A stretch of DNA of 64,000 nucleotides from an uncultured Saprospiraceae bacterium. Lineage in GTDB: Bacteria > Bacteroidota > Bacteroidia > Chitinophagales > Saprospiraceae. The stretch spans positions 182,501 to 246,500 of the forward strand of contig CALSOU010000009.1 of NCBI GenBank assembly GCA_943788055.1. Direction: 5' to 3'. Below the pieces are notes generated by a model, which did not search any database, was not told the DNA's origin, and saw only the letters and a program-made list of their open reading frames with translations. Positions 55,615-64,000 of the stretch are shown here, piece after piece. A program made the position numbers and the translations under genes. The number at the start of each line of letters is the position of its first letter. The first letter of the stretch is position 1.

Positions 55615-56013
55615 TTAATTGTTTTTCTTGAGTAAATCACGAATTTCTGCAAGAAGATCTTCTTGAGAAGGACCTGCAGGTGGTGCTGGAGCTTCTTCTT
55701 TCTCTTTTTGTGTTTTATTGTATGCTTTAATTATGAAAAACAATACAAGAGCAACAATCAAGAAGTTAATAATCGTGTTTACGAACTTACCCCATAGAAT
55801 CGCAACTTCTGGAACATCTTCTCCTGCCGCAGCTTTAAGAACGATCTTCAAGTCAGCGAAATCAACTCCGCCGATGAAGTACCCTACCACTGGCATAATA
55901 ACATCAGAAGTAAATGTCTTTACTACTAGCCCAAAAGCACCAGCTAGTATTACAGCAATGGCTAGCTCAAGCACATTGCCTTTCATGATAAACTCTTTGA
56001 ATTCCTTGATCAT
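55615..56013 (-). CDS. mscL: Large-conductance mechanosensitive channel
   Basis: An emergency release valve for hypo-osmotic shock. The 132 residues show the N-terminal amphipathic helix (IKEFKEFIMKGNVLELAIAV), TM1 with the conserved AVILAGAFG, the periplasmic loop, TM2 (INFLIVALVLFFIIKAYN) and a C-terminal charged helix ending in EDLLAEIRDLLKKN. A Pro/Ala-rich linker (APAPPAGP) separates TM2 from that helix. Monocistronic, with its own terminator. Confidence 0.95.
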   Translation of the reverse strand: MIKEFKEFIMKGNVLELAIAVILAGAFGLVVKTFTSDVIMPVVGYFIGGVDFADLKIVLKAAAGEDVPEVAILWGKFVNTIINFLIVALVLFFIIKAYNKTQKEKEEAPAPPAGPSQEDLLAEIRDLLKKNN

Positions 56014-56103
56014 GTTAGTTTAGTTTAAATATTTGAAAGTAAGCACCTAATATATGAATATATATATATACGTTCGATATCTAGACATTGCTAACAGTCG
56101 GTT

Positions 56104-57036
56104 TTAGCTTTTCTCATCAATATTACTCTCTCGAATAATATACAGAGGTCTATCTTTTACATTGTTACCCATTCGGCTGAGATACTCACCGATTATTCCG
56201 ATACCGATCATCTGAACAGCTCCAATAAATAGAATACTAACCATGATCGAAGACCAACCTTGAACGGTTGAATCAAGAAACAACCACGAATACAATGTGT
56301 AAATGATCATAAAAAATGCCAAAACAAATACAACGACACCCAAGGTAAAGACAAACTTCAATGGTGCATCACTGAATGCAGTTATCCCATCTAGGGCAAA
56401 TCTCATCATCTTCTTGAGCGGATAGCTAGTCTCACCAGCATGCCGTTCATCTCGATCGTACTCTACATAATTTTGGCGGAAGCCAATCCATGAAATCTGA
56501 CCACGCAAGAATTTATTCTGCTCAGGCATCTGCTTCAATACCTCGACAATCTTCCGATCTATCATTCTAAAATCTCCCGTATTCAATGGTATATCGATCG
56601 AAGTTATCGCACGTAAAATACGATAGAAAAGGGAAGCTGTGAGAAGTTTGAACCAATTCTCGCCTTTTCGATTCTTACGTTTTGCAAACACGACTTCAAA
56701 GCCTTCGTCCATCTTCTTAGCCATATCTAGAATCAACTCTGGAGGATCCTGTAGATCGGCATCAATGATCACAATTCGATTACCCACAGCTTGGTCAAGT
56801 CCTGCCGTTACGGCTATTTGATGCCCAAAATTCCTACTAAAATCAATGTACTTGATATAATCGTGTTGGGAAGAAAGTTCCTTGATTAGGTCTAGTGATT
56901 TGTCTTTACTCCCATCGTTGACAAAAAGGAACTCAAAAGAAGATGAAAATTGCGTCATTACCTTATGCAAACGATCATGAAGTAACTGAATGTTCTCCTT
57001 TTCGTTGTATATCGGGATGATGATCGAGTAATCCAT
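56104..57036 (-). CDS. GtrB/DpmI-type polyprenyl-phosphate glycosyltransferase
   Basis: A family 2 glycosyltransferase with two C-terminal membrane helices. The GT-A part has SIIIPIYNEKENIQLLHDRL, FLFVNDGSKDKSLDLI and the metal-binding VIIDADLQDPPELIL near residue 92. MPEQNKFLRGQISWIGF near residue 168 and the membrane pair (FVFTLGVVVFVLAFFMIIY and SIMVSILFIGAVQMIGIGIIG) match the GtrB/ArnC-like group. It probably loads a sugar onto undecaprenyl phosphate for surface polysaccharide or glycoprotein decoration. Sugar and acceptor are unknown. Confidence 0.9.
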   Translation of the reverse strand: MDYSIIIPIYNEKENIQLLHDRLHKVMTQFSSSFEFLFVNDGSKDKSLDLIKELSSQHDYIKYIDFSRNFGHQIAVTAGLDQAVGNRIVIIDADLQDPPELILDMAKKMDEGFEVVFAKRKNRKGENWFKLLTASLFYRILRAITSIDIPLNTGDFRMIDRKIVEVLKQMPEQNKFLRGQISWIGFRQNYVEYDRDERHAGETSYPLKKMMRFALDGITAFSDAPLKFVFTLGVVVFVLAFFMIIYTLYSWLFLDSTVQGWSSIMVSILFIGAVQMIGIGIIGEYLSRMGNNVKDRPLYIIRESNIDEKS

Positions 57037-57484
57037 GTTGCAAAGATGATATTATACTGTCAAAGAAGTATTACCTAAAGGGCTTAAATAGTTTATGGGA
57101 TGTTAAATTAACACGAGGAGAAGTCAGGAGACCTTCCTCTCGGGTAAATTTCAGTCCTTGGCATATTAGCTTCTTGCGTAATTTGCGGAAATTACGAACC
57201 TAAAAGATCGAAGATGTAATGACTTGTTCATAGTAAAGTGGCATACATGTCCTCGAGGTTTTAGCCTCGTACCTGCGATACAGATACCATTACCCGAAAG
57301 CCTGGACTGGCAACAGTAAGGAAAAAGACCCAAGACATTGCAGAATGTCCCGATTATCCAATTAATAAGGGCAAACGCACTGCAGTTCATCTTGACGCAA
57401 ATTCCGATTCCATCGTTTACGTGTCTGAGCCATCCCGTGGCAGACGCGGGATTTAACCTCTTGGCGTAAAGAACAAAACCTACC
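57037..57484. other. GC-rich non-coding region with small hairpins
   Basis: The gap between the glycosyltransferase and rhomboid genes is GC-richer than its surroundings. It has CGAGG-TTTTAG-CCTCG near 57253-57268 and ATCCCG-x-CGGGAT near 57433-57453. An open frame on the minus strand (57166-57564) overlaps the rhomboid gene in another phase and shows no family, so I do not call it. A decayed interspersed repeat is possible. Confidence 0.45.
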
Positions 57485-58036
57485 CTACACCTTCTTCTTC
57501 CCCAAAATAAAACCAAAAAAACTTCCACAAAGTCCTCCAATAATATGAGCCGCTTGACTAACATGATCAGCTTGCATCGATTGGATCACTTCTTTACCGA
57601 CAAACAACAGCGCTACCAATATGAATGTCAATGGAATCTTACCATCGGTAACATTGGTAAAACTTACAAGCAGAATCAGCATAAACACAATTCCGCTAGC
57701 TCCCAATAGTCCCGTACTAAAAAACAGCACATTAATCAATCCAGTTATTAAGGCTGTTGCAGCAATCATCAAAAGCGTCTTTGATGAGTCGTATTTTTCT
57801 TCGATTATCGGACCTATTAGTAGAATGAAGGTCATGTTCCCTATTAAATGTTCTATACTTCCATGTCCAATTACGTGCGAAAACAAACTGAATATCATTA
57901 AGGGATGAGCACTGAATTGAGTACCGACTGCAAAATAAGGCATCAGTTCATTAGCCATGAATTGATCCATGAAGAAAACAGCTGTGCAGATCAACGCAAA
58001 TGTCAAAATCACAGGGGAATTATAGGAAATACGCAT
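57485..58036 (-). CDS. Rhomboid family intramembrane serine protease
   Basis: A six-helix membrane protease. The catalytic Ser lies in LLGASGIVFMLILL near residue 115 and the catalytic His in AAHIIGGLCGSFFGFILG near the C-terminus. The conserved HGSIEHLIGNMTFI near residue 61 is the oxyanion/His-Asn segment in TM2. I start at the ATG giving MRISYNSP (183 residues), since the 15 residues upstream overlap the previous gene and look like non-coding sequence. The substrate is unknown. The upstream gene is truncated and overlaps it by 17 bases. Confidence 0.9.
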   Translation of the reverse strand: MRISYNSPVILTFALICTAVFFMDQFMANELMPYFAVGTQFSAHPLMIFSLFSHVIGHGSIEHLIGNMTFILLIGPIIEEKYDSSKTLLMIAATALITGLINVLFFSTGLLGASGIVFMLILLVSFTNVTDGKIPLTFILVALLFVGKEVIQSMQADHVSQAAHIIGGLCGSFFGFILGKKKV

Positions 58037-58754
58037 ATACTCGATGTTTGGTGATGCTGGATAGTTTAAACTCAAAATCAAGCTTGATAATTCTTAGAGA
58101 AAGTAAAGACACAAAGTATATATTTCTGTGAATCTCAGGAAAAACAACCCACCAATCTCGTCCATTGGAATGACGTATAGCATTTAGTCTTCCTGTGCCG
58201 AGTGAGTCTAGAATAACTAGTTGATCGTGGTTAACGGAGCTAAATGTGTTATCGACCAGAGTCTTAAAACTGACATAAAAAACCCTATCGGTGATATTCT
58301 CCCAAGATTGATATTGCTGATAGACGGTGAATATAGAGTCCTCCATAGGTAGCATCAATGCACCCTGAATGAAAGGTAGCCCAAACTCTGCATAATCACC
58401 ATCTTGGTAGTACACATTATTTAGCCAGTACTCATTGAAGTTTATGGTATCTTCTACATATTGATGCTTCGCGTCCCATATAGCCATACCATTTGTATAA
58501 GCCAACATTTTACCTTCTTCATCACATATCGAAGCATTTGTTGGTTTAATATTTACCAGCAAGCTTGAATCATAAAAAATTTTGACCGGAGAATAGCTAA
58601 ATTCAAGTTTTGTAATCCCAGTAGTACTATCCTTTATTGACTTTGGATTCCATTTAGCTGCCGCTGCTACTCCAACAAGCCATACATTATCTTCCTGTTG
58701 TGCGAGACAAAGTGTACACAACAAAAATGAACTTATCATCAGAATCAACTTCAT
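58020..58754 (-). CDS. Truncated secreted protein of Saprospiraceae type
   Basis: The 244 residues have a signal peptide (1-18, ending CLAQQ) and then segments I associate with the N-terminal half of longer secreted proteins in this phylum: LEFSYSPVKIFYD, NASICDEEGKMLAYTNGMAIWDAKH and LNAIRHSNGRDWWVVFPE. Those relatives continue for 200 or more residues and usually end in a C-terminal sorting domain. Here the similarity fades after residue 215 and the chain ends in KHRVYAYFL inside the rhomboid start region. I infer a 3' deletion. It may still be translated. Confidence 0.65.
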   Translation of the reverse strand: MKLILMISSFLLCTLCLAQQEDNVWLVGVAAAAKWNPKSIKDSTTGITKLEFSYSPVKIFYDSSLLVNIKPTNASICDEEGKMLAYTNGMAIWDAKHQYVEDTINFNEYWLNNVYYQDGDYAEFGLPFIQGALMLPMEDSIFTVYQQYQSWENITDRVFYVSFKTLVDNTFSSVNHDQLVILDSLGTGRLNAIRHSNGRDWWVVFPEIHRNIYFVSLLSLRIIKLDFEFKLSSITKHRVYAYFL

Positions 58755-58902
58755 ATCCGAAGAATTTTCACAACGTCAATTAATTCTGACTCTTGAGATA
58801 TGTGAACAAAAATGTAGCTAATACGCTCATTGATCCAACGGCTATTTCTAATACACTTTAGAATTTTACTTGATTGAGTCATTCGCTATGCAGTATAATT
58901 TC

Positions 58903-58953
58903 GTATAGTTGAACATAAAAGTATACTTAACCAACATTTAAATTCAACTATAC
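58903..58953. repeat. Nested inverted repeats near 58.9 kb
   Basis: GTATAGTTGAA (58903-58913) and TTCAACTATAC (58943-58953) are perfect 11-bp inverted repeats 29 bases apart. A perfect 10-bp palindrome, AAGTATACTT (58919-58928), lies between them near the middle. The site is in the 291-base gap between the GH3 fusion gene and the truncated gene. It could be an operator, a hairpin or a repeat remnant. Confidence 0.7.
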
Positions 58954-59045
58954 CATTAACAATATCGGCAAATAAACGAACAATTAAGTAGACATCTTAG
59001 TCGATTATTCGAGAATGAGTGCAGCATGACATTCTGCAATCCACA

Positions 59046-62000
59046 TCACTCCTCAATCAAAGCATCTAGTTCTGCTCCCTGATGAATGAAGATCTTAGTA
59101 GGTGTAATTGAATTATAGATCACGCTTTGGATTCGAGGACGGAAATTTTTTCGTCCAAATGCATTATTCTCCATAGTAGGGTACGTCCTATTGCTCAGCA
59201 ACACATAGACCAATTCGTTTTCGGGATCAGCAAACGCACATGTTCCTGTGAATCCTAGATGTCCAAAAGTACTAGCTGATGCAAGGGGTGACATATTTTC
59301 GTATTTGGATTCATCCAACTCTTTCATATCAAAACCAATTCCTCTGCGCGTTGAAGCCGGATACCTAGTTGTAAATTCGATCACAGTTTTTGGTTTGAAG
59401 TAGCTCTCTCCCCCATAATATCCACCATTTAACAACATCTGCATTAATATTCCTAGATCGTAGCTGGAGCTAAATAGTCCAGCATGACCTGACACACCCC
59501 CCAGCATAGCAGCACCCATATCATGCACATATCCCTTGATTACCTGATTACGAAAATAGTTATCCTTCTCTGAAGGCACAATCTCTTTTAATGGTATAGC
59601 ATTCCGAGGATTAAAACATGTTCGACGCATCCCCAAAGGTTGATAAAATCGCTCAGTACAATATTGATCAAGTTTCATGTTACTCTGAGATTCAACAACG
59701 CGCATCATCATATAAAAAGCCAAATCGCTGTAGCGATAATTCGTATTCTTCAGCAGATCGGAAGTAACTATCCGTGCCCATATACTGTCAATATAATCTG
59801 CTCGCATAAAGAGATTACTAGCTACCTGTATATGAAATGAATCCGTTGGAATACTGCGGTAATACTTATCAAGCGGTTTTGTTTTTCTTGATGCTAAATC
59901 AATCGTACTTTTATAAAAAGGTATCCAGCCTGCTAAACCAGCATGGTGTGCCATCATATCTCGGATGGTTTTATCTTTCTTATCTGTTGTATCGATCCCT
60001 GTTACAAAAGGCTGTAAAGTTCCATCTATGTCCAATCTTCCTTGATCGTATAACTGCATGATCGAAACGGTGCTAGCTGCAATTTTCGTTACAGATGCAA
60101 CATCATAGACATCAATTAATTGAACAGGGTGCGAACTGCTGTAGTCATGCGTTCCGTAGGCCTTATTAAAGACTACTTGACCATTTTTGGCAACAAAAAT
60201 CTGGCAACCAGGTGCAGCCTTCATTGCAATCATCTCGTCAACCAATTCGTCGATTCCCAGTAAAGTATCAGAACTCATACCAACTTCTTCTGGAGCGGCA
60301 AAGCCAAGTCGCTGCAGACTAACTCTTCGTTCTCCTTGGCCGTACTTGAATTCTTCTGATGCAGTCACAGGCAGTGAACCTTGAATAGCTGCAGCCCCAA
60401 AAATCGCCTGCGCTGTCTTATCCATCATCGTGGAATCATCCGTGTACGACATCACTACACGATCATAGTCATCAAAATACTTCAAAGAATAGGGCGATCC
60501 AAAAATTATTAATGTCACTGGCTTGATCTTCTCAATCTGAGATATGATATTTCTACAAGTCTTACTGATTCCAAAGCTCTTACTACTATACTTGCTCATA
60601 TCTTCGGTCGAAATAAGCACATGATCGACCTTAGACAATGATTTGATTGCAGCTTGTACAGCTTGAGGTGTCGGATTGTAGGAAAGGTTTATATGACTAG
60701 CACCCGTATAACTTTCTACTCGTTTTTGAAAAGTATTGAGACCCCGTGAGCCAAATGAAACCGTTGCAAACTTCATTGAATCCAGACTTCTAAAAGGAAT
60801 TTCAGCTTCTTTATCTTTCGCTAAGGTAATGGCTTCCGCAAAAAGCTTAGATCGTAGAACAATACCCTCTGAATGTAGTATATCCTCAGGTAATTCGTTC
60901 AACATAATTTTTGGCGCAATAGTCAGCCCTAGATCATATTTTGCGCGTAAAATTCTTCGTACATGATCATCAAGCTCAGCTTCAGATATTAATGCTTTTT
61001 TTACGTAATATCTGATCGCACTAACAGCCGATTTTACATTTCTAGGTAAACAGATCATATCATTTCCTGCTAATATTGCCTCTGCTTCTGCAACTCCAGG
61101 CTTATAATGCTTTGTGACGGCTTCCATTTCCATACCGTCAGTAATAATGATTCCATCGTAACCCATCGTATCTCTCAACAAACCAGTTACCACTTTTCTA
61201 GATAGCGAAGTAGGTCTATTCTTTCTGCTTTCGAGTGCAGGAACTTGCAAGTGAGCGACCATGACACTAGCTACACCCCGGTCCATCATAATCTGAAAAG
61301 GGTATAATTCGATTGAATCAAGCCTCTGACGATCGTGGTTAATAACAGGTAGCTCATAGTGTGAGTCAGCGTCTGTGTCCCCGTGTCCGGGAAAATGCTT
61401 GGCACAAGCAATCATACCAGCATCTTGCATACCAAGCATGTATTGATAAGATTTAGCTGCTACATTATTTCGATCTTCTCCAAAAGACCGATTGTTAATG
61501 ACTGGATTTTTAGGGTTGTTATTCACATCTACAACTGGAGCAAAATTCCAGTGAATTCCTAGTCGCTTTAGTTCGTAAGCAACTTCCTTGCCCATGTCAT
61601 AGATCAACTCGTTATCTCGCACCGCTCCAAGTGTCAATTGCCTTGGATAAGAAATCACATCTTTCTTAAAGCGCATTCCCAAGCCCCACTCCCCATCTAT
61701 AGCGACGAGCAATGGAATACGAGAAATGGATTGATATGTATTAGTTAGTTCTGCCTGCTTCAGTGGTGTACCTTGAAAGAAGCACAGAGCACCAACATCG
61801 TAATCTTCAATTAATTTCTTGACGGAGGCAATATGATCTTCCCCGAGATCCGAATGAGCTCGGATCATCATTAATTGACCAATCTTTTGATCCATAGTCA
61901 TTTCATTGAGTGTAGATTCAACCCACTCAGCTCGCATGTCCATGAGAACCGGTTCATTTTGTGCAAAAACAAAAGACACACTTGCAAACCATAGCAATAG

Positions 62001-62057
62001 TAAATTGCTCATAGTTCTCCTCATCCTCGTGCTCCTATATCTTCCTTTGTTTTTCAT
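59046..62057 (-). CDS. Secreted GH3 beta-N-acetylglucosaminidase fused to a serine beta-lactamase-like domain
   Basis: A two-enzyme fusion of 1003 residues with a signal peptide (about 1-32). Residues 40-400 are a family-3 glycoside hydrolase of the NagZ kind: KHFPGHGDTDADSHYELPVI gives the His-Asp dyad, and IIITDGMEMEAV carries the nucleophile Asp. A beta-sandwich follows to about residue 580. The C-terminal part is a class-C-type serine hydrolase with SVTK (Ser-x-x-Lys) near residue 652, YSD in NYRYSDLAFYMM, and GHLGFTGT as the third motif. It probably trims peptidoglycan or chitin fragments outside the cell and may act on linked peptides or esters. Confidence 0.92.
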   Translation of the reverse strand: MKNKGRYRSTRMRRTMSNLLLLWFASVSFVFAQNEPVLMDMRAEWVESTLNEMTMDQKIGQLMMIRAHSDLGEDHIASVKKLIEDYDVGALCFFQGTPLKQAELTNTYQSISRIPLLVAIDGEWGLGMRFKKDVISYPRQLTLGAVRDNELIYDMGKEVAYELKRLGIHWNFAPVVDVNNNPKNPVINNRSFGEDRNNVAAKSYQYMLGMQDAGMIACAKHFPGHGDTDADSHYELPVINHDRQRLDSIELYPFQIMMDRGVASVMVAHLQVPALESRKNRPTSLSRKVVTGLLRDTMGYDGIIITDGMEMEAVTKHYKPGVAEAEAILAGNDMICLPRNVKSAVSAIRYYVKKALISEAELDDHVRRILRAKYDLGLTIAPKIMLNELPEDILHSEGIVLRSKLFAEAITLAKDKEAEIPFRSLDSMKFATVSFGSRGLNTFQKRVESYTGASHINLSYNPTPQAVQAAIKSLSKVDHVLISTEDMSKYSSKSFGISKTCRNIISQIEKIKPVTLIIFGSPYSLKYFDDYDRVVMSYTDDSTMMDKTAQAIFGAAAIQGSLPVTASEEFKYGQGERRVSLQRLGFAAPEEVGMSSDTLLGIDELVDEMIAMKAAPGCQIFVAKNGQVVFNKAYGTHDYSSSHPVQLIDVYDVASVTKIAASTVSIMQLYDQGRLDIDGTLQPFVTGIDTTDKKDKTIRDMMAHHAGLAGWIPFYKSTIDLASRKTKPLDKYYRSIPTDSFHIQVASNLFMRADYIDSIWARIVTSDLLKNTNYRYSDLAFYMMMRVVESQSNMKLDQYCTERFYQPLGMRRTCFNPRNAIPLKEIVPSEKDNYFRNQVIKGYVHDMGAAMLGGVSGHAGLFSSSYDLGILMQMLLNGGYYGGESYFKPKTVIEFTTRYPASTRRGIGFDMKELDESKYENMSPLASASTFGHLGFTGTCAFADPENELVYVLLSNRTYPTMENNAFGRKNFRPRIQSVIYNSITPTKIFIHQGAELDALIEE

Positions 62058-62104
62058 ATTTTATTTAACGCTGAATTTACTAAAAACAATCCCTCCTGTA
62101 CTAC

Positions 62105-64000
62105 TTATTTTTTTTGAATTTCTGGATCAATCTCTACAGCTCGCTTCATGGCAGACAGAGCTTGTGTTTCGTTTCCTGCCATCGAATGCGCTCGGCTTAA
62201 ATTAAACCAAGCAAATGCGACTTCAGGATTGATTTCAGTAGCTTTTTTAAAATACTCTACGGCTGATTGATGATCACCAGCAACTCCATGACTCACGCCA
62301 AGTAATCTTACCGTTTCATAATCATCAGGAACAATCTTGTATGCCTCTTTCAAATATTGAATGGATTTGACCAAATTTCCTTCTTTTTCACCATAATATC
62401 GTCCCGCATCCCGATAGACAACCGCCATATTTTGCAAACCATTTTCATTATCTGGATCAAGTTGAAGTAGCGTCTCATACTGTGCAATCGCCTTATCATA
62501 ATCTCCGAGATAATAGTAATTATTGGCTAGCAACAAATTAGGATTAATGTATAAAGGATAAACCTCAAGCGCTCGGTTAAGATACTCATTGGATTGTCGA
62601 ATCATCTCAGCTTTTTCTTCAGGATTATCTTCATTAACAGAGGCTGTCGAAAGAGCCCCGCCAGCTGCATGCAATGCCTTCGCGCTATTTGATGATGCCT
62701 TCACATCGGTAGTAAGTAGGATAAAATCGTTCTTCCAAACTTGACTCCTATACACAGTGTAGCTTGAAAAAAGTAAACCCACGGGAATCAAGAAGTAAAT
62801 AATCTTCTGGGGGCTTTCGCCCAAAAAGCGTATCAGAAAATACAATGAAAAATACCCAAGACCTATTGAAGGTACAAACAAGAAACGCTCTGAAATATTC
62901 GTGCCTATGTTAAAAGGCACATTTGAAACTAAAAACAAATAGCCAAAATATATCAGTAAGCCTATCACCCATTTTTGCTGTTTGATCAATCCCCAAGCTG
63001 TTGCAAAAAGCATCCCTCCATGAATCAAAATAGAAATGATAACCCACGGATTTGTAAAACTTTTAGCAGTAATATGGTAGGGATAATAATCGGATGTCAA
63101 GGGATAAGGAAAAAGATAGAGTCCGATATACTTCAATAAGTTGTAGATAATCGTTGACCACTTTTCTTCAAAGCTATATGGAGTCATATTGCTTCCGTCA
63201 AACTTCAAAAAAGAATTATTCATCAGTTCAGTTGAAGCTTGAGATATGGTCTGACCAAGAATAGACGACCTTACAATGAGATAAAAAACTCCTGCAAGTA
63301 GGACTAGTCCGTAGGATAACCAGACGGATTTTTTATTGCGTAGTCGATCATGCGAAATCCAGATTGCTAGTGGGAAAAGGACTAAAAGCGCAATTGCATT
63401 TTCCTTCGAGAAAAAAGCAATTAGAGCAGCTAGACTTCCAGCACCTAAATGCCACAGCTTAATCTTATCTCTTATCAACAAATAAAGACTCAAGAGCGAA
63501 AATAAGGCGACAAAGATTTCATCTCGTCCCTTTATGTTAGCTACGACTTCTGTGTGTACTGGATGAACTGCAAAAACAACTCCACAAGCCAAGGCAAAGT
63601 AAAAACGAGATTTGTCCTTGAAGGCAGTGTAGAAAAACTGCCAAGCAAACAAAAACACGAGCGTGCATAAAAACCCGTACAACAATGCATTTATGAAATG
63701 GCTTACATGCGGATTATTAGCAAATATTGAATGCTCAATCGCAAATGTTACTAGAGTTGCCGGTCGATAGCGCCCGCCTTGAACAAGCTGATCTTTTCCA
63801 TCTTGTTTGAAGAACCCATAAAAGGTATCATAGCTAAATATCCCCTCAATTCCACTCAGCCCTTTTTGGGTAAACATATTCTCTTTAATGACAATAGCAT
63901 CATCTTGAGCATAGTCGAAACTTATCGTATACGCGTACAAAAGAAATCCAAGCAGAAATAATCCGATGGAAGTTTTTTTGAGACGATTTGAATAAGTACC
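62105..64000 (-). CDS. Multi-pass membrane protein with TPR tail, O-mannosyltransferase-like, partial
   Basis: The frame is open to the window edge, so the N-terminus is missing. The visible start (SIGLFLLGFLLYAYTISFDYAQDDAIVIKEN) has the first membrane segment followed by an Asp-Asp, which matches GT-C glycosyltransferases of the TMTC/GT39-like type. About ten more membrane segments follow. The C-terminal 200 residues are tetratricopeptide repeats (NYYYLGDYDKAIAQYETLLQLDPDN, VEYFKKATEINPE and others). Such proteins may glycosylate surface proteins, but activity is unproven. Separated by 47 bases from the GH3 fusion gene downstream. Confidence 0.85.
   Translation of the reverse strand, partial: GTYSNRLKKTSIGLFLLGFLLYAYTISFDYAQDDAIVIKENMFTQKGLSGIEGIFSYDTFYGFFKQDGKDQLVQGGRYRPATLVTFAIEHSIFANNPHVSHFINALLYGFLCTLVFLFAWQFFYTAFKDKSRFYFALACGVVFAVHPVHTEVVANIKGRDEIFVALFSLLSLYLLIRDKIKLWHLGAGSLAALIAFFSKENAIALLVLFPLAIWISHDRLRNKKSVWLSYGLVLLAGVFYLIVRSSILGQTISQASTELMNNSFLKFDGSNMTPYSFEEKWSTIIYNLLKYIGLYLFPYPLTSDYYPYHITAKSFTNPWVIISILIHGGMLFATAWGLIKQQKWVIGLLIYFGYLFLVSNVPFNIGTNISERFLFVPSIGLGYFSLYFLIRFLGESPQKIIYFLIPVGLLFSSYTVYRSQVWKNDFILLTTDVKASSNSAKALHAAGGALSTASVNEDNPEEKAEMIRQSNEYLNRALEVYPLYINPNLLLANNYYYLGDYDKAIAQYETLLQLDPDNENGLQNMAVVYRDAGRYYGEKEGNLVKSIQYLKEAYKIVPDDYETVRLLGVSHGVAGDHQSAVEYFKKATEINPEVAFAWFNLSRAHSMAGNETQALSAMKRAVEIDPEIQKK

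Noticed and set aside
57166-57564. 132-codon minus-strand open frame downstream of the rhomboid gene
   Set aside because: It overlaps the rhomboid coding sequence in another phase, has no recognisable domain, and covers a GC-rich hairpin region that looks non-coding.

Overview
This 64 kb window is ordinary chromosome from a member of the Bacteroidota. The signs are Bacteroidota-type promoters (TAnnTTTG -7 boxes), little Shine-Dalgarno sequence, and families largely confined to this phylum: DUF3078 outer-membrane protein, GSCFA protein, DUF6122 protein, HMA-domain TonB receptor, 670-residue urocanate hydratase, and a GH3/beta-lactamase fusion. A mevalonate-pathway-type kinase, C30/C40 carotenoid genes and a Saprospiraceae-like secreted protein fragment suggest a Saprospiria-like marine heterotroph, but the family is an inference. 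I saw no tRNA, rRNA, CRISPR array, prophage, complete insertion sequence or defence island.

Layout. 0.4-6 kb: crtB and crtI (carotenoids) follow birA on the minus strand, divergent from rsfS-ftsH. 6-8 kb: a mevalonate kinase-like gene coupled to kynA. 8.2-13.2 kb: an operon of three secreted amidohydrolase-fold proteins plus rnhB. 13.3-18.5 kb (minus): rpsA, cinA and a 2-oxoacid dehydrogenase E2. 18.9-29.2 kb (plus): acyl-CoA and branched-chain carbon metabolism (fadD, icmF, enoyl-CoA hydratase, fused 2-oxoacid dehydrogenase E1) with a PQQ-type dehydrogenase and a CPBP protease. 29.3-41.6 kb (minus): prohibitin-like protein, sucD, ftsB/divIC, eno, carA, GSCFA protein, a truncated flavin reductase, an S37-like peptidase, hutU, a Cys-rich secreted protein and a DUF3078 protein. 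41.8-45.3 kb (plus): M28 peptidase, hpt, cysQ and a GT2 glycosyltransferase, followed by a decayed thioredoxin lipoprotein. 46.2-49.5 kb: a small Cys-rich protein and a TonB receptor with two HMA domains, probably metal related. 49.5-50.7 kb: rpsT between two long palindromic MITE-like elements. 50.7-55.5 kb: dnaE and an OYE-family oxidoreductase. 55.6-64 kb (minus): mscL, a GtrB-like glycosyltransferase, a rhomboid protease, a truncated secreted protein, the GH3/beta-lactamase fusion and a TPR/glycosyltransferase-like membrane protein that runs off the window.

How the genes fit together. fadD, the enoyl-CoA hydratase, the E1 and E2 subunits and IcmF fit fatty-acid and branched-chain amino-acid degradation. 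kynA and hutU add tryptophan and histidine catabolism, and the M28, S37 and amidohydrolase proteins add extracellular peptide use, so the window looks like that of a protein-consuming heterotroph. The less ordinary signals are two large palindromic repeats with a shared central hairpin motif, three tandem amidohydrolases of which two have lost the metal-binding HxH, ribosomal protein S1 carrying a 30-bp tandem repeat and a helix-hairpin-helix tail, several decaying genes, a birA with no normal start codon, and a compact inverted-repeat site near 58.9 kb.
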